From Fulvia fulva (taxonomy: Eukaryota; Ascomycota; Dothideomycetes; Mycosphaerellales; Mycosphaerellaceae), in contig NC_063017.1 of NCBI RefSeq assembly GCF_020509005.1, positions 3,348,001 through 3,412,000 of the forward strand: DNA of 64,000 bases. Direction: 5' to 3'. A program made the translations under genes and the position numbers. The notes beneath the pieces are model-generated. The model was not told where the DNA came from. It worked only from the letters and a program-made list of their open reading frames with translations, and did not search any database. Positions 29,336 through 40,900 of this stretch are shown one piece after another (the first letter of the stretch is position 1; the number at the start of each line of letters is the position of its first letter).

Positions 29336-30988
29336 ATGCGTACGGGAGCCTTGCTTTCGGCGTTGGTACCGGCAGCACACGCTGTGCAATACGGCGACAA
29401 CCATGTCACGGTCCGTCGTGATTCACCCCAGGTCGAGTCCAACTTCGCAGATCCAGGTGTGCAGCTACTGTCGCCATGGGTACTGGACAATCAGAGCTGG
29501 CCTATCTTACGAGGCTTCCACAATGGCACTGACTCGCCCACCAGCCATGCATCTATGGATTACTATCTGAGAACGCTCGACCTCCGGAATTACTGGATGA
29601 ATTATTTTTCAGCAGAGTATCTATCACAAGAGGGTCGAAGTTTCCCTTATGTCTACCTCTCGACATCATCTCAGCCTTGGACTTCATCCGAGCCTTGGTA
29701 CACCTCGCAGCCCTGGAGCCAGCGAAGTAATGACACACGTAGCAAAGTCCGCGTGTGGCTACAAGGAGGCGTACACGGAAAGGAGCCTGCTGGCGACCAA
29801 GCAATCATGGCATTCCTGGGAAAGCTCGATGCCAACCAGACGTGGGCGGCGTCTTTGTTGCATAATGTCGATATTATGATTCTCACTCGATACAATCCCG
29901 ATGGTGTCTCCTACTTTCAACGGACATTGGCCACCAATTACGACCCGAATCGTGATCACACCAAGCTGGCTCGCCAACAGACTCGCGATATCAAAAAGAC
30001 GTTCTCCCGATTCGCGCCTCACGTTGCCGCTGATATGCATGAATACACGGCTTCGGCTCTCTATGGAGGCAGCTATCTTCCAGGTGCTGACGCTCTATTT
30101 AGTGCGGCGAAGAACCTCAACATCGATGAGGGCATACGCCGAATGTCCGAAGAGCTCTTTGCTCCTGCTATTGGCGCCAGCGTGGAGTCGTACGGTCTCA
30201 GGTGGGAGCCATACGTTACTGGCGCGAGCAGCAATGTGACCAATTCAACGATCACATACTACGAGGCTGGAAGTGACGCCAAAATTGGTCGCAATGCCAT
30301 GGGTCTCAGCCAGGCTATCGTGTTCTTGTGCGAGACTCGTGGTATCGGCCTCGCAGACCAGGAGTTTCCCAGGAGGGTCACCACTGGCTTGGCCATGATC
30401 GAAGGGATTGTGCAAACCGCTTCCGATCATGCTTATGACGTTATTCGCGTTGTGGAAAGTGGGATAGAGACCTTTGTCAACAGCACAGACAGCATCATCG
30501 TCACTGATGGTACGAGCAGAACTACGAGGCAGTGGACATTCGTGGAGTATGAGAGCGGAAACCTCGTCCAAGCCCCGGTTGAGTTTTACTCATCCACCCC
30601 GACCACTGCCAACCTCACCAGACAACGACCTGAAGCATATCTCATTCCTAGAGCCTGGACAGACCTTGTCGATCGGCTCAAATCTTCAGGCCTGGAAGTT
30701 CAAAAGTTGCCGTACTCTTACAGAGATGTCGTCGAAGCACTGACGATCACGAACGCAACTCTTTCCAGCCAGTACTACGAGGGTACAGTACTCTCTAGCG
30801 TTACGACAAGGTCTGATAGCATCTACGTTGAGCTGCCAGCTGGGAGCTTTTGGGTGACAACCCGGCAGAAAAACGCAGCACTTGCATTTGTGGCGCTGGA
30901 ACCGGAGAACATCGACTCTTATGTCAGCTTCAACATCATTCCAATGGAGGTTGGAGATGAGTACCCAATCTACAGAGTCATGCCGTGA
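29336..30988 (+). CDS. Secreted M14-family zinc carboxypeptidase
   Basis: The single-exon protein has 550 aa with a signal peptide (MRTGALLSALVPAAHA). M14 peptidases cut residues from peptide C-termini with a zinc ion held by HxxE...H. Here HGKE in WLQGGVHGKEPAGDQA gives the first two ligands, MHEY in HVAADMHEYTASALYG gives the third His, and FLCETRGIG carries the likely general-base Glu. RYNPDGVSYFQR is the usual substrate-binding block. The C-terminal about 150 aa form an additional region with no assigned domain. Several Asn-X-Ser/Thr sites fit secretion. An extracellular peptidase role is likely; specificity cannot be read. Confidence 0.9.
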   Translation: MRTGALLSALVPAAHAVQYGDNHVTVRRDSPQVESNFADPGVQLLSPWVLDNQSWPILRGFHNGTDSPTSHASMDYYLRTLDLRNYWMNYFSAEYLSQEGRSFPYVYLSTSSQPWTSSEPWYTSQPWSQRSNDTRSKVRVWLQGGVHGKEPAGDQAIMAFLGKLDANQTWAASLLHNVDIMILTRYNPDGVSYFQRTLATNYDPNRDHTKLARQQTRDIKKTFSRFAPHVAADMHEYTASALYGGSYLPGADALFSAAKNLNIDEGIRRMSEELFAPAIGASVESYGLRWEPYVTGASSNVTNSTITYYEAGSDAKIGRNAMGLSQAIVFLCETRGIGLADQEFPRRVTTGLAMIEGIVQTASDHAYDVIRVVESGIETFVNSTDSIIVTDGTSRTTRQWTFVEYESGNLVQAPVEFYSSTPTTANLTRQRPEAYLIPRAWTDLVDRLKSSGLEVQKLPYSYRDVVEALTITNATLSSQYYEGTVLSSVTTRSDSIYVELPAGSFWVTTRQKNAALAFVALEPENIDSYVSFNIIPMEVGDEYPIYRVMP

Positions 30989-32147
30989 GAGGGATGCATC
31001 TCACGGCTTAGCCCTGTGGGCCTTTCTCAACCACCTTTCGTCTTCTTGCGGCTTCCGTTGTCGGCAACCACGCGTCGTACGTTCTCTCGAGCAAGCAATT
31101 AGCCCTGTTTGTCAAGCACGCTCTCATGAAGGTACAATATGAGCTCTGCATTGAACGCAAATTGCAAGCATCGAACCAAGACGCAACACATCATGCAATT
31201 GGCGTTGGGAAACCAGATGCTCATCGGCGTACCCATTGCATTCATTGGTGGCCTCATGCTCTCTCTACTGTCGAGCCGTTTAAGAGGTCAAATGATCGCA
31301 TGGCTCCCACTGCGCACCTTGGTAGCAATAGGACGCATAATTTCAGATGGTACTCAAGGCCCGGACGATTTCTTTTGTCGAACACCAACAGAGACGCAAA
31401 AGTTTTGTATGCGTGCCTTTGGGCTCCAACTTTGGGCATTGTAGTAGGTGCCTGCATGGCCCAGTACCTTCTGGATACTGTGCGTTGGTTCAGGAACAAC
31501 CTCCGGCCACTGCCCTTTGCACCAGCCGGTGCCCCATTGCAGCAATAACACAGCGAGCTGCGAAGCGGGGATGAGTTTTGACGTGACAGGTTGGTCTGCT
31601 GGCGCGATGCTTGAAGCATTTTGCGACCTACCCAGGAAGAAGCTGATACCACGAGAAGGGCTATTCACGACTCTCGACTTGGAGCTCATAACGCTCTCAA
31701 TGATCACTCTTCCACGCTCTTCCACACCGATAGAACAGTATCTAGCTAATCGAAAACAACGGACATGTCTCAAGATACGAATTCTTTGACCCGATGAGAA
31801 TCAATTTATGCAGCAGATCGACGCGGCCGGCGGGTGTCACCTATTTGTTCCTCGGAACTATCTCGCACAGATTTGGTGTCACAAACCACATCACTAGCTC
31901 TGCATATCGGTGTTTCTCCTCAGGCTTTACTTCCCGTTCTGGATTGTTGGGGCCTCGTATAGGCCCGCAAAACTTGACGACATGGCTAACGACATGAGAT
32001 CAGGACATGGCATCAATGTGACTTTGGTGATCACTGACTGTTTATGAGCACTCACGCAGTACCGCAGGTCTCCATTTTCGTTCAGACCAAGCACACTTTG
32101 CATCGAACTTCATCGCAGTCCTCCAAATAATCCCCCACACATCCAAA
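30989..32147. other. Intergenic with small unproven frames
   Basis: Two overlapping + frames (31126-31548 and 31139-31444) contain hydrophobic segments such as IGVPIAFIGGLMLSLL and TLGIVVGACMAQYLL. They may be parts of an eroded or multi-exon small membrane protein, but no consistent gene model, domain or splice set could be fixed. The last about 100 bp are the C-rich leader of the PhiA-like gene. Confidence 0.4.
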
Positions 32148-32844
32148 ATGAAGTCCTTCATCGCACTCGCCCTCGCCGCATCGGCAGCAGCTCTGCCATC
32201 TCTCAAGGTTACAAAGCCAAGTACAAGTCTCTGTTCAACCACAGTTTAACATTTCGATAGACCCGCTAGGGCGGCGAGGAGACCATCCACTTCAGCGGTG
32301 TTGCCATCCGCTCCGGTGGCGACATTCAGTACGCCCCTATCGCCGCCAACGGCTCGTCCTTCTGGCTCAACAAGGACACCGCGACCTACACCCCAGACAT
32401 CCCGCAAATCCCGATCAACAACAACAGGACCACCAGCACAGTCTTCAGCTTCTACCTCCCAGGCGATACTCTGTCGCTCTACACAACCGTGCCAGGCGGT
32501 CAGCAAGCTTACGTTGCTGCTGACGGAAAGCTTAAGTTCACCATCGCACACAGCGGCTACACTGGCAACGGATCTGTCACACAGGGTTTCGGGATTGCTC
32601 AGGGACACCTTCTGTTCGAGAACACTGGCTTCCTCGCTGTCGCGACCAATGAGACTTCGAACATTCCAGGTAAGTCTTGCTGGGCCGCTTGCAGAAGAGG
32701 ATATGCGCTGACCAAATGATAGACAACAAGGGCACTGCTTACCAGATCTACGCTGCCAGCCGTACCAACTTGACCGGTGAGGGCTTTGCGTTCCGTGCCA
32801 TTGCGGCCGACAACACCACTGTATCTGCTTGGCAATACGTGTAA
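32148..32844 (+). CDS. PhiA-like secreted cell-wall protein
   Basis: There are three exons, 32148-32207, 32270-32669 and 32723-32844, giving about 193 aa. Exon 1 encodes only the signal peptide MKSFIALALAASAAALPSLK. Intron 1 (62 nt) has a weak GTTACA donor and CTAG acceptor; intron 2 (53 nt) has a consensus GTAAGT donor, CTGAC branch and ATAG acceptor. The body resembles the fungal PhiA family of small secreted cell-wall proteins linked to conidiophore/phialide development: FSGVAIRSGGDIQYAPIAAN, then GSSFWL, then VFSFYLPGDTLSLYT, and a final AWQYV. There is no enzymatic domain. The exon 1/intron 1 border is less certain than the rest. Confidence 0.82.
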
Positions 32845-32954
32845 ATATGACAGAAGAAGGATGGTGTATAGACATAGACTTTGGGATACTGAAATGCCTT
32901 ATTGGGACAGTCTGATGAGCACGAATATCATGCTACATGACAGAATGTGATGAT

Positions 32955-32960
32955 AATAAA
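32955..32960 (+). terminator. AATAAA polyadenylation-type signal
   Basis: AATAAA lies 111 bp after the PhiA-like stop codon, a plausible 3'-end processing signal. Confidence 0.4.
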
Positions 32961-33487
32961 GAGCCAGTTACCGTAAACCGGTGGATGGATTGTCTTTATG
33001 TCTCATGGAGAGTATCATCACAATACATAGCCTCTCATCTGCCACGTTCCTGTCGACGCCTTGCCTAGTAAAACAGAGCCGTGCCAGTCAGATTGAGGAC
33101 ACAACCAACGATCCCTGCCCACCAGGGCACCTTAGCCATGATTCTGTCGAACCACTGGACTACCAACCTGCAAGTATGTTGTGATGTCGAACATGATCGC
33201 TGCGGCTATGCTAGCAGTCACCGTAGCAAAGCGCAGCACGGCAGACCACCTAGGCTAGGTTGCGGAGAGCGCTGAGGACTGGCCCTGCAGTTATATAACA
33301 GTACGCCGTGCAGCATGGCAGCGCATCCGCTAGGCACTTCTTCCGCGGCAGAAGGATTCCGATCCGGTCGATGAGGTAAAGTGTGCCAAGACTTCTGTCA
33401 AAGCAGACGACGATCCTTCTGAGCTTCAAGGATGCGAAGGCGAATCTCAAGGCCAGGTCGAGTGTCATAAAGTAGCCCGTATGGCCC
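32961..33487. other. Intergenic between convergent genes
   Basis: This separates the PhiA-like gene (+) from the permease (-). Only short frames without domains are present. Confidence 0.5.
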
Positions 33488-35038
33488 CTACAACGTCAGT
33501 CGGAAGCCTGGCTGCCCTTCAATAAGGAGCTCTCCGCGATCGGCTTTCCGGTTCATACGTGAATACACGTAGAAGTTCTTGACGACGTGCAGGACGCTCA
33601 AGCCATTAAGCACGATTACGGTGATGATCGCAGGCTTGTATCCAGGCGCGTCTTGTTGTCGAAATATGTTGGCTGCGATGATTCCCGATATTCCACTGGC
33701 TCCAACCAGAACAGCGCTTGCCACAGATCGTTTAGATTGTCCGACAATATTGTTATGCATGTAGGTGAGAATGGTTGGGACATTGCTATTGCCTCCGGCG
33801 ACACCTAAGAAGCACCCGGCATAGCGAGCCTTCGGGCTGGTTGTGGCGAAGCCAATCAAGCAGAGTCCAACGAGAGCCGCAGTACAGTTGAAGATGATGA
33901 GCGCTCCACGCTTGCGGTAGCGATCGCCAATCCACGCAGTGATGAACATCCATGGAGCTGCCACAGCGTATGGCGGGAAGCTCAAAATCTGAGCCAAAGC
34001 TGTAGAATATCCAAGGTCGTCTTCCAGGATGATTGGCAAGAACAGGCTGAAGGAGTAAGAGACGGTTGCTGCGATGAGGTATAGCCAGGCCCACTCCAGG
34101 ACCTTCCAATCAGCACAGCATCGCAGCACTGTCTTGAGGCTCATCTTGTCTTCAGCAACATCGCCCCTGTCTCTCTCAATACGTGCAACAACAATGGCTG
34201 CCTCTTCCTTCGTCAAAAAGGGCTTGCGGGTGATGAGACTCGGCTTTGTAGCTTGGTCTGGGAAAGGCACTATGATGAGGAACCCCAAAGCAGCAAAGAA
34301 GACAGTCGCGAGGCCTTCGATAATGAAGATCCATCTCCAACCTCGTAGTCCGCCAATGCCGTCCATCTGCGACAGCCCATAGCCGAGAACATTGGCAAGA
34401 CCAGAAGCCAGGGTCGCGAGCAGAAAGAATATAGAGAATCGCTTCTGAATCTCGAATCGAACGTACCAGCAAGATAAGAGGTAAACACAACCAGGGTAGA
34501 ATCCAGCCTCCAGGGCACCTAGGACGACACGACATCCGAGTAGTTCAGTCCAGGTGTGCGTAAAGCCACAGCACATGCTGACAACTCCGAAGGCACCCAC
34601 CAGCAAGGGTAGCCAGATTCCGGGCCCGACTTTCCTCAGTACGATATTGGAAGGGAGCTCGAGGAGCACGTACGGGATGAAGAACATCATCGTGACCAGC
34701 GAGTATCTTTCGCCTACCGACAACCCAAGATCTTCATCAGCTCCCGCTACTCTGGCGTTTGCAAGATTCGTGCGGTCGATCAAAGCGAAAGAGTACAGAG
34801 CGGCGAGAATGGGCAACAGGCGGAGGTCGGCTCGCCGAATGATGCGTTTCGTCTCCTTTTCATCTTCGAGGAGCGAAGGCGTTGCTTCAAGATGGTGCTC
34901 TTCCGGTGTCATGCGCGAGCTGTGCTCGAAATCGTTCTAATACCAGATGTTAGCACTGCCCGATACCAAATGCCTATCCATGAGCCTCACATTGTGCTTC
35001 TCATCGAACTTCGTTGCTGGATCGGAGTCTGTAGCCAT
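33488..35038 (-). CDS. MFS transporter, allantoate permease (Dal5/ACS) type
   Basis: Exon 1 is 34991-35038 (MATDSDPATKFDEKHN) and exon 2 is 33488-34936. The 54-nt intron has a GTGAGG donor, a GCTAAC branch and a TTAG acceptor; splicing is in phase and gives 498 aa. The N-terminal RIIRRADLRLLPILAALYSF and ALIDRTNLANARVAG, then MMFFIPYVLLELPSNIVLRK and GALEAGFYPGCVYLLSCWY are hallmarks of the anion:cation symporter subfamily of the major facilitator superfamily (allantoate, nicotinate, vitamin and similar carboxylate permeases). About twelve membrane helices are visible with a central hydrophilic loop. Plasma-membrane uptake of an organic anion is likely; the substrate is not determined. Confidence 0.92.
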
Positions 35039-35654
35039 GGTGTTCGTTCGACCGCCAAAAATGTTCACCCCGAGGAAGGTGCCAGTAAGAAGTGCCTGAA
35101 TCCTCGCGAAGTCATATGGTGTTGCAGACAAGAAAGCAGTGATGATATCTGAAAAATAGGAATGGCCCAAGAAGGGTTACTTCCCGTTGAGATAGATGAG
35201 ATCATTGGCTCGAAGCTTTGGACTAGATGTGCTGGCTTCAAGAGGCGCAGAAGTGCACACCCCAAATGCGGCAAGTATGTGATCGGGGTAGCGGTAGTAA
35301 GTCCGGTGCTGGTGTGTTCAGGACTGCTTCTCGTTCTACAGCGAATCGCGTCCGGCAAGAGCATTGTGCATGTATGCAAAGTAGATCTGGTGCGCATAAT
35401 AAGCATGCAAGATCTGCCATGTTGATTCGCCACATTTTGGTGACGGGTTATCATTGCAGTGTACTCGACCACGGTCTATCCCGATCCATGGCCCGAGGGC
35501 CGATCGAAAGAAAGATGGCCGGCTTCCGGCATCGCCGATCTCCGGTTGCCAGCCAAATTAATATGAGGATTGGAGACACTTTATACAGCAATACAGCACG
35601 CTGCAGACGCCGTATACAGCTGCTACAAAATGAGGCTATAGATTTGATAGTATA
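35039..35654. other. Permease upstream region ending at the RIP boundary
   Basis: No gene recognised. CpA and TpG are still common here. They nearly vanish after about 35655, so the sharp border between normal and RIP-mutated DNA lies at the end of this stretch. Confidence 0.55.
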
Positions 35655-37747
35655 GCACAATCCTAGGTGTTTTTTTTAGCTCACCACTCCGTATATAGGC
35701 CCTCTTTGTTCTAATATTACCTAATCCTAGCTAGTATTATATCTACTAGCTTATTTATCTTATCTAGTATGATCTAATCCTATTCAAGCAGTATTGTTAC
35801 CTTAAGGTGTTTGACAGTCTAATACTTATATTTCTTCACCCTCTATTTAAGAATACGCTAAACGTTCTTAATTATATTACGGTCCGGAGATTAGAGTAGA
35901 TTAGTATACTAGCGGAAGTCTTTAAGGCTGTCTTTATATAGTCTTACTTTATTAAATAGTGTTCTCGTACTATATAAGCTATCGTTATCCTCTAAGAGAA
36001 TAAATAGCTTACTATTTATCTTATAATTAAGCTAGACTAGCTTAATATAAGGCTTAAAGATAAATTTAAGGTACTACTCTTAAGTTAAGTTACTACCTTT
36101 CTTCTTAGGGTTACCGCCCCTATAATACTTGTGTCCGCATATTGCCTTACTCTTATATCTAAACTTATAAGTTAGTAGTACCTTATCGTTAAGAACACGT
36201 TATTCTACCTCTTTAGTTTCTTTAATCTTAGCGGGCTCTACCTCTATATATTGCTCTACGGTCTCGTACTAATATAAAGAGTTATATTAAGATATAGTAT
36301 CTTAAAAGGAGTTAATAATTAGGAAGTGATCTAGTAGCCTAAGACATCTACGACAACTTAGCTTATAGGGAGATACCTTCTCTCCCCTTTAGCTTAGATA
36401 GAGACGAATAAAATAATCAACATATTAGTTCCTAATATATTACTCTATATATATATTGTTTATTAAGCTGTTATAGTGCCTCCTAGCCTATATAGCTATT
36501 CTACGTACTTCTGTCTTACGAAGGGGAAACCGCTCGCGGTAAAAACCCCTCTCCTCTCCTATACTACTATTGTCCGTTGTTTGCCTTCCCGCTTTCCTTA
36601 TAGAGGGTATACTAGTGTTATAGGCCTGCCTTAATAACTACCTTGTCTACATCCCCTTAGTCTCCCTCCTCTTCTCTATCTACTCCTCCGTCTCGTTAGC
36701 TAGTTTAAACTAGGTAAGGTATCCTTATCTTAGGACCTAACGTACTATTCTCTATACGTCGCTCTTGTTCGTAACGATCGAGTAGTAGTCGCGTCTAGCT
36801 ACTCTCGCTCTCTATATACTCCGCCCTTCTACCTACTATAGGCACCGTACGACTATATATTCCGGGTTCTACGTCGGGTAGCTATACTCGTACGCTAGGT
36901 TATCTATGTCTAGGACGTTCCTCCTATATAAGTAAGCCCTAAGCCCGATATATTCGGACCGGATTTAGATTATTACGCTTACTTCTGCCCTTATAAGGTC
37001 GCGGTATAGGAGGTAGTTATATCTCTAGAAGGTTCGTAGGGCTAGGGGGCCTATTCTCGCTAGCGGGCTACTATTCTATTCCTATTCCTATAGGTAGCCG
37101 GCTACCTACTCTACGAGGCTCTAGGACTTTTCCTTACTCCCCTTCTTTTCCCGGGTTCTTCGTTCCTCCTCCTCCCTTACTAGCTACTCCGGCGTTCCTT
37201 ATACTTTCCTAAAAATCTATAAGTCGTCCCGCTTCTAACTCCTCCTTACGTACGGTCCTATATATAGCCGGCTATATCTCTATACGATTCGTACTGTCTT
37301 ATCGTAGATAGTTTGCTATACTAGGTACTCTATCGTCTTCGCCGTATATTAGATCCTTATCTCCTAGATATAGTAACGGATAGGTAGTGTCCTAGTCTCT
37401 ATCTCGGCTACTATCGTCGGTATAGTCTTATACGCTACGAGAATTCTCCTTAAGTTGCCTACTTAGGTTCGATTAAGAGGCTGTTCGATCCGTCGCGGTA
37501 CTAGCTTATCGACTCCTTCCGTACCCTAGGTTTATACCCCGTAAAGTATCGCTACTCAAACGATTACTTTAGATATTATTCTTGCTTTATCGAAGGTCGC
37601 CCCCTACGTTAACTTAGTAAGACGTGTTATTAATGCCTCGGTTACTTATGCCCTGTTCTAGGCCTTCTTAATATATAGGTTCTAGCTTAGCTTCGGGTCT
37701 AGCTAGATTCCTAGTACTCGGAGTTTAGGGGAGGGCTTCGTCTCGTA
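35655..37747 (-). mobile_element. RIP-mutated repeats incl. 3' part of an old LINE (copy A)
   Basis: The sequence is almost devoid of CpA and TpG and full of TAG/TAA stops. From about 36450 to 37747 it aligns, base for base with C-to-T and G-to-A differences, to the 3' half of the intact LINE ORF2 and its 3' UTR in the same - orientation. The sequence just before 37748 corresponds to the intact element near 39110. The first about 800 bp (35655-36450) are equally mutated repeat DNA of undetermined type. The rest of this LINE resumes at 42683. Confidence 0.8.
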
Positions 37748-37764
37748 TCCCTAGATTATTATAG
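37748..37764. repeat. Left target-site duplication of the intact LINE
   Basis: TCCCTAGATTATTATAG is repeated exactly at 42666-42682 and brackets the intact LINE. The last bases merge with the ATAGATAG tail, so the border is uncertain by a few bases. Confidence 0.9.
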
Positions 37765-37963
37765 ATAGATAGATTATTCATTCGCCTGTTTTAGTGCCCT
37801 ATGGCCTATGCAGGTCTCTCGCTATTTAGGTCTATTTGTGTAGGTAGGAAACCCGATTAACGGATGAAAACCTCCTCGTCTTTGCCCTCCTCGTTCTTTC
37901 CTGTCTTGTCCTTTCGTTCTCCTTCCTTCAGGGTACGCTAGTGTCATGGTTGTTACCCTATGA

Positions 37964-40900
37964 CTACCTTGCCCGTAACCCTGGTGATGTCCTCCTCTCG
38001 ATTCCCTTTCTCCCTTCTGTTTCCCCGGCTCTTCTCTCTCTCTCCCTCCTCTCTATCCACCTTTCCGTTTCTACTGCTAGGGAGAATTGCTCTAGGTAGT
38101 CCTCGTTAAGGATCCATCTTGTCACTCTCCTTATATCTTGTCTGTCCTGGATGATGGCCTGGTATTTCCTGTCTCTTGCCTTCGCCCTCCACTGGCTTCT
38201 CCCTTTTACCCACTTAGTACAGTTCAGCACCATGTGCTCCGGGTTTTGGGATAGGTAGCCACAGGGGCAACGTTTGGAATCGTATCCTGGGACTCTTCTT
38301 TGGTGCAAGTATGCTCTCAGCCCAATGTGCTCAGAGCGAATCTGGATAGCTATGCTTGCTTCCGCCCTCTTCAGGTCTTTATAGATAAGGTAGTTATACC
38401 TCCCGAAGGTCCTGGCCGCTGGTGGGGCTCCTGGCCTCACCGGTTTTTGGTTCCAACGCGTTTCCCATAGGTGACCTGCGATCCTTTCTGCTTGGCTTTG
38501 CTTCTTTTTCCCTTTGTCCCCTGTGTTAGCTTGCTCCCTCAGAGCTTCTCTCTGTTCAAGGGCTGCTAGGATTTCCTGTGATGTTTTTAGGTCTGCTTCC
38601 TTCTGTGGGATCATGTGTGGCCGGTTGGGTCTTCTCCTCCTCTCCCACTGGGTTCTTATCCTTTGAGTAGCTGCTTGGATGGTTCCCTGGGCTGGGTATG
38701 CTGATGTCTTCTCTGCGTATTGACACCTCATGCCCTGGAGGTACTCCCTGATGGGGGCTGTACCTGATTCCATTTCCATTGTCCTGTGAGGGGTTGACTT
38801 GTATGCCCCTAGTACTCTCTTTAGGCAGGCTGCCTGCGCTCTGTTGAGGGGGTCCTCAATTCTCTTCGGGATGTGTTTTTCCGCTGCCCAAATTGCTGCT
38901 CCATATAGCATTGCGGGCTTGACAATGGCCTTGTACATGGTCTGGGCCTTTGTGAAGGTCGCCCCCCAGGTTGACGCAGTGAGTCTCTCGATTGATTGTC
39001 TGTTGGTGTCCGCTCTCGCTTGCGCCTTCTTCACTTGTGGTCCCCAGCTGAGTTTCGGGTCTAGCCATATCCCAAGGACTCTGAGTTCCCTTGTAGGATG
39101 GGTCTCGAACCCCTGGATTTTTACTGGTGCTGCCAAGTTGTGTTTTGTCTTTGCCTTGCTAAAATGGATAAGTTGGTACTTGTCCGGTGCGAATTTTGCC
39201 CCATGCTCTCTTGCCCACTTTTCGCATTGTCTATGTCTCTCCTCTAGGAGTGCGCAGTTTTCCTCTGTGGACCCCGACCACGCTAGGATATTTGTGTCAT
39301 CCACGAACCCCGATGCTGAGGTGTTTGCTGTTTCTAGGAGTGGGGTCAGGTCGGCCATAAAGAGGAGGAACAGAATTGGGGAGAGTGTAGAGCCCTGTGG
39401 GATGCCCGTGTTCGCAATTGGGGTCTGCGGGGCTTTGAAGGACCCTAGGAGGATCTGGGTTGTTCTGTCCTTAAGGAATGACTGCACAAAGTGTACTATC
39501 CAGGCTGGGATGCTTTTCATTCTGAGGATGTGTAGGAGCCTTGCGTGGGACACATTGTCGAAAGCCCCTGATATGTCTAGTGAAAGCAGTGAGGCTACCT
39601 TGTTGTTGCCATAGTGCCAGATGTGTCTGATTTGCTCTGTGATCAGTTCGACTGCTGTGAGGGTAGATCTCTTTTGTCTCCCCCCCATTTGCGTTGCCGG
39701 GAGGAGGTTGTGTTCTTCTACTATTCCGGTGAGCCTTATAGCCACGACCTTCTCTAGGAGCTTCCCTAGTGTGTTCAGCAACGCAATTGGTCTGTATGAC
39801 TTCAACTTGGTATAGTCTTCCTTTTGGGGTTTCCTTAGGACGCAAGTCAGTGATTGCCTAAAGGCCTTTGGGCAATACCCCTGCTTCATGCACTGGGTAA
39901 AGATTGGCGCAAGCACTGGAGTGATAAGGCTGCTGCTAGCTTTTAGGTAACAGTTAGGGATCTTGTCTGGGCCTGGGGCTTTGTTACCCTTCAGTTTCTT
40001 GATAATGTTTCCGATCTCTATAGCAGACACTTGCCAGTTAGCCTCCCTTGGCGGAGGAATGTGTGTTCCTGGGATGTTGCTTAGGTCTGCCTCTACCTGA
40101 GTCCCGAAGAAGTGGTCTGCGAATGCTTTCGCTTTCCCTATCGGAGTGGTTTGCGTTTCCCCGTCTTGGTCCTGTATTGAGGGAAACTGGGGCGGGGAGT
40201 TTCGTTCCTCGTCTGGTTTCCTGGCCCATTCTGCTAGTCTCCAGATTTGTTCCGGGTGTTCTGTGATCATCCCTACGGTTGACCTCCACTCCTGCGTCTT
40301 GTCTCTTCTGATCTGCGCCTTCTTTGCTTTGCACGCGTTGTTATAGGCTTCCCAGTTTGCTTGGGTGCGTCGCTGCTCCCATCTCCTTCTTGCTTTCCTT
40401 GCCTCCTTGACTTTGGCTGTGCACTCTGGTGTCCAGTATGGCTTCTGGTATAGCGACCATCTCTTCTCAGGTATATGGGCCTGGGCTGCCCTTTGCATAG
40501 CTTCTATCAGCTGCTCCACTGCTTGGTCAATCCCCTCCGTTGTGTGTATGTTGTCAATGTTCACCTGTTCTAGTTCGCCTTCTAGCCGCTGCTGTACTAG
40601 TGTCCACTCGGCCTGCTTCCAGCAGAGCCTCCTCTCAGGTTCCCTCTCCTCCTCAACTGTGAGTTGGATGTCGGTTTGGATTGGATAGTGGTCTGATGAG
40701 GACTCTAGTTGGTCATTGACTGTGCAGCTTTCTACCCGTCGTGTTAAGGCGTGGGACATGAAGCATAGGTCTAGCGTGCTAGAACTGTTGTTTCTAGCCC
40801 AAGTTTCTGTTCCCTTTGGCGTGATCAAGTCCATTTGGGCTGTTTCCATCTGACCAATGAGCCTCCCTGCTAAGAAGTGGTGTGCTGGGGTGAAGTCCGA

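Noticed and set aside
31126..31548. Possible small membrane protein(s) on the + strand
   Set aside because: Hydrophobic patches lie in two competing frames. I could not find a consistent start, splice pattern or family, so it is only noted in the intergenic entry.
35655..37747. AT-rich region as a centromere or telomere
   Set aside because: The content is recognisable LINE sequence with RIP damage. No telomeric or satellite array is visible, so position on the chromosome cannot be claimed.
38799..39614. 271-codon frame on the + strand
   Set aside because: It is antisense to the reverse-transcriptase part of the LINE ORF2 and has no independent support.
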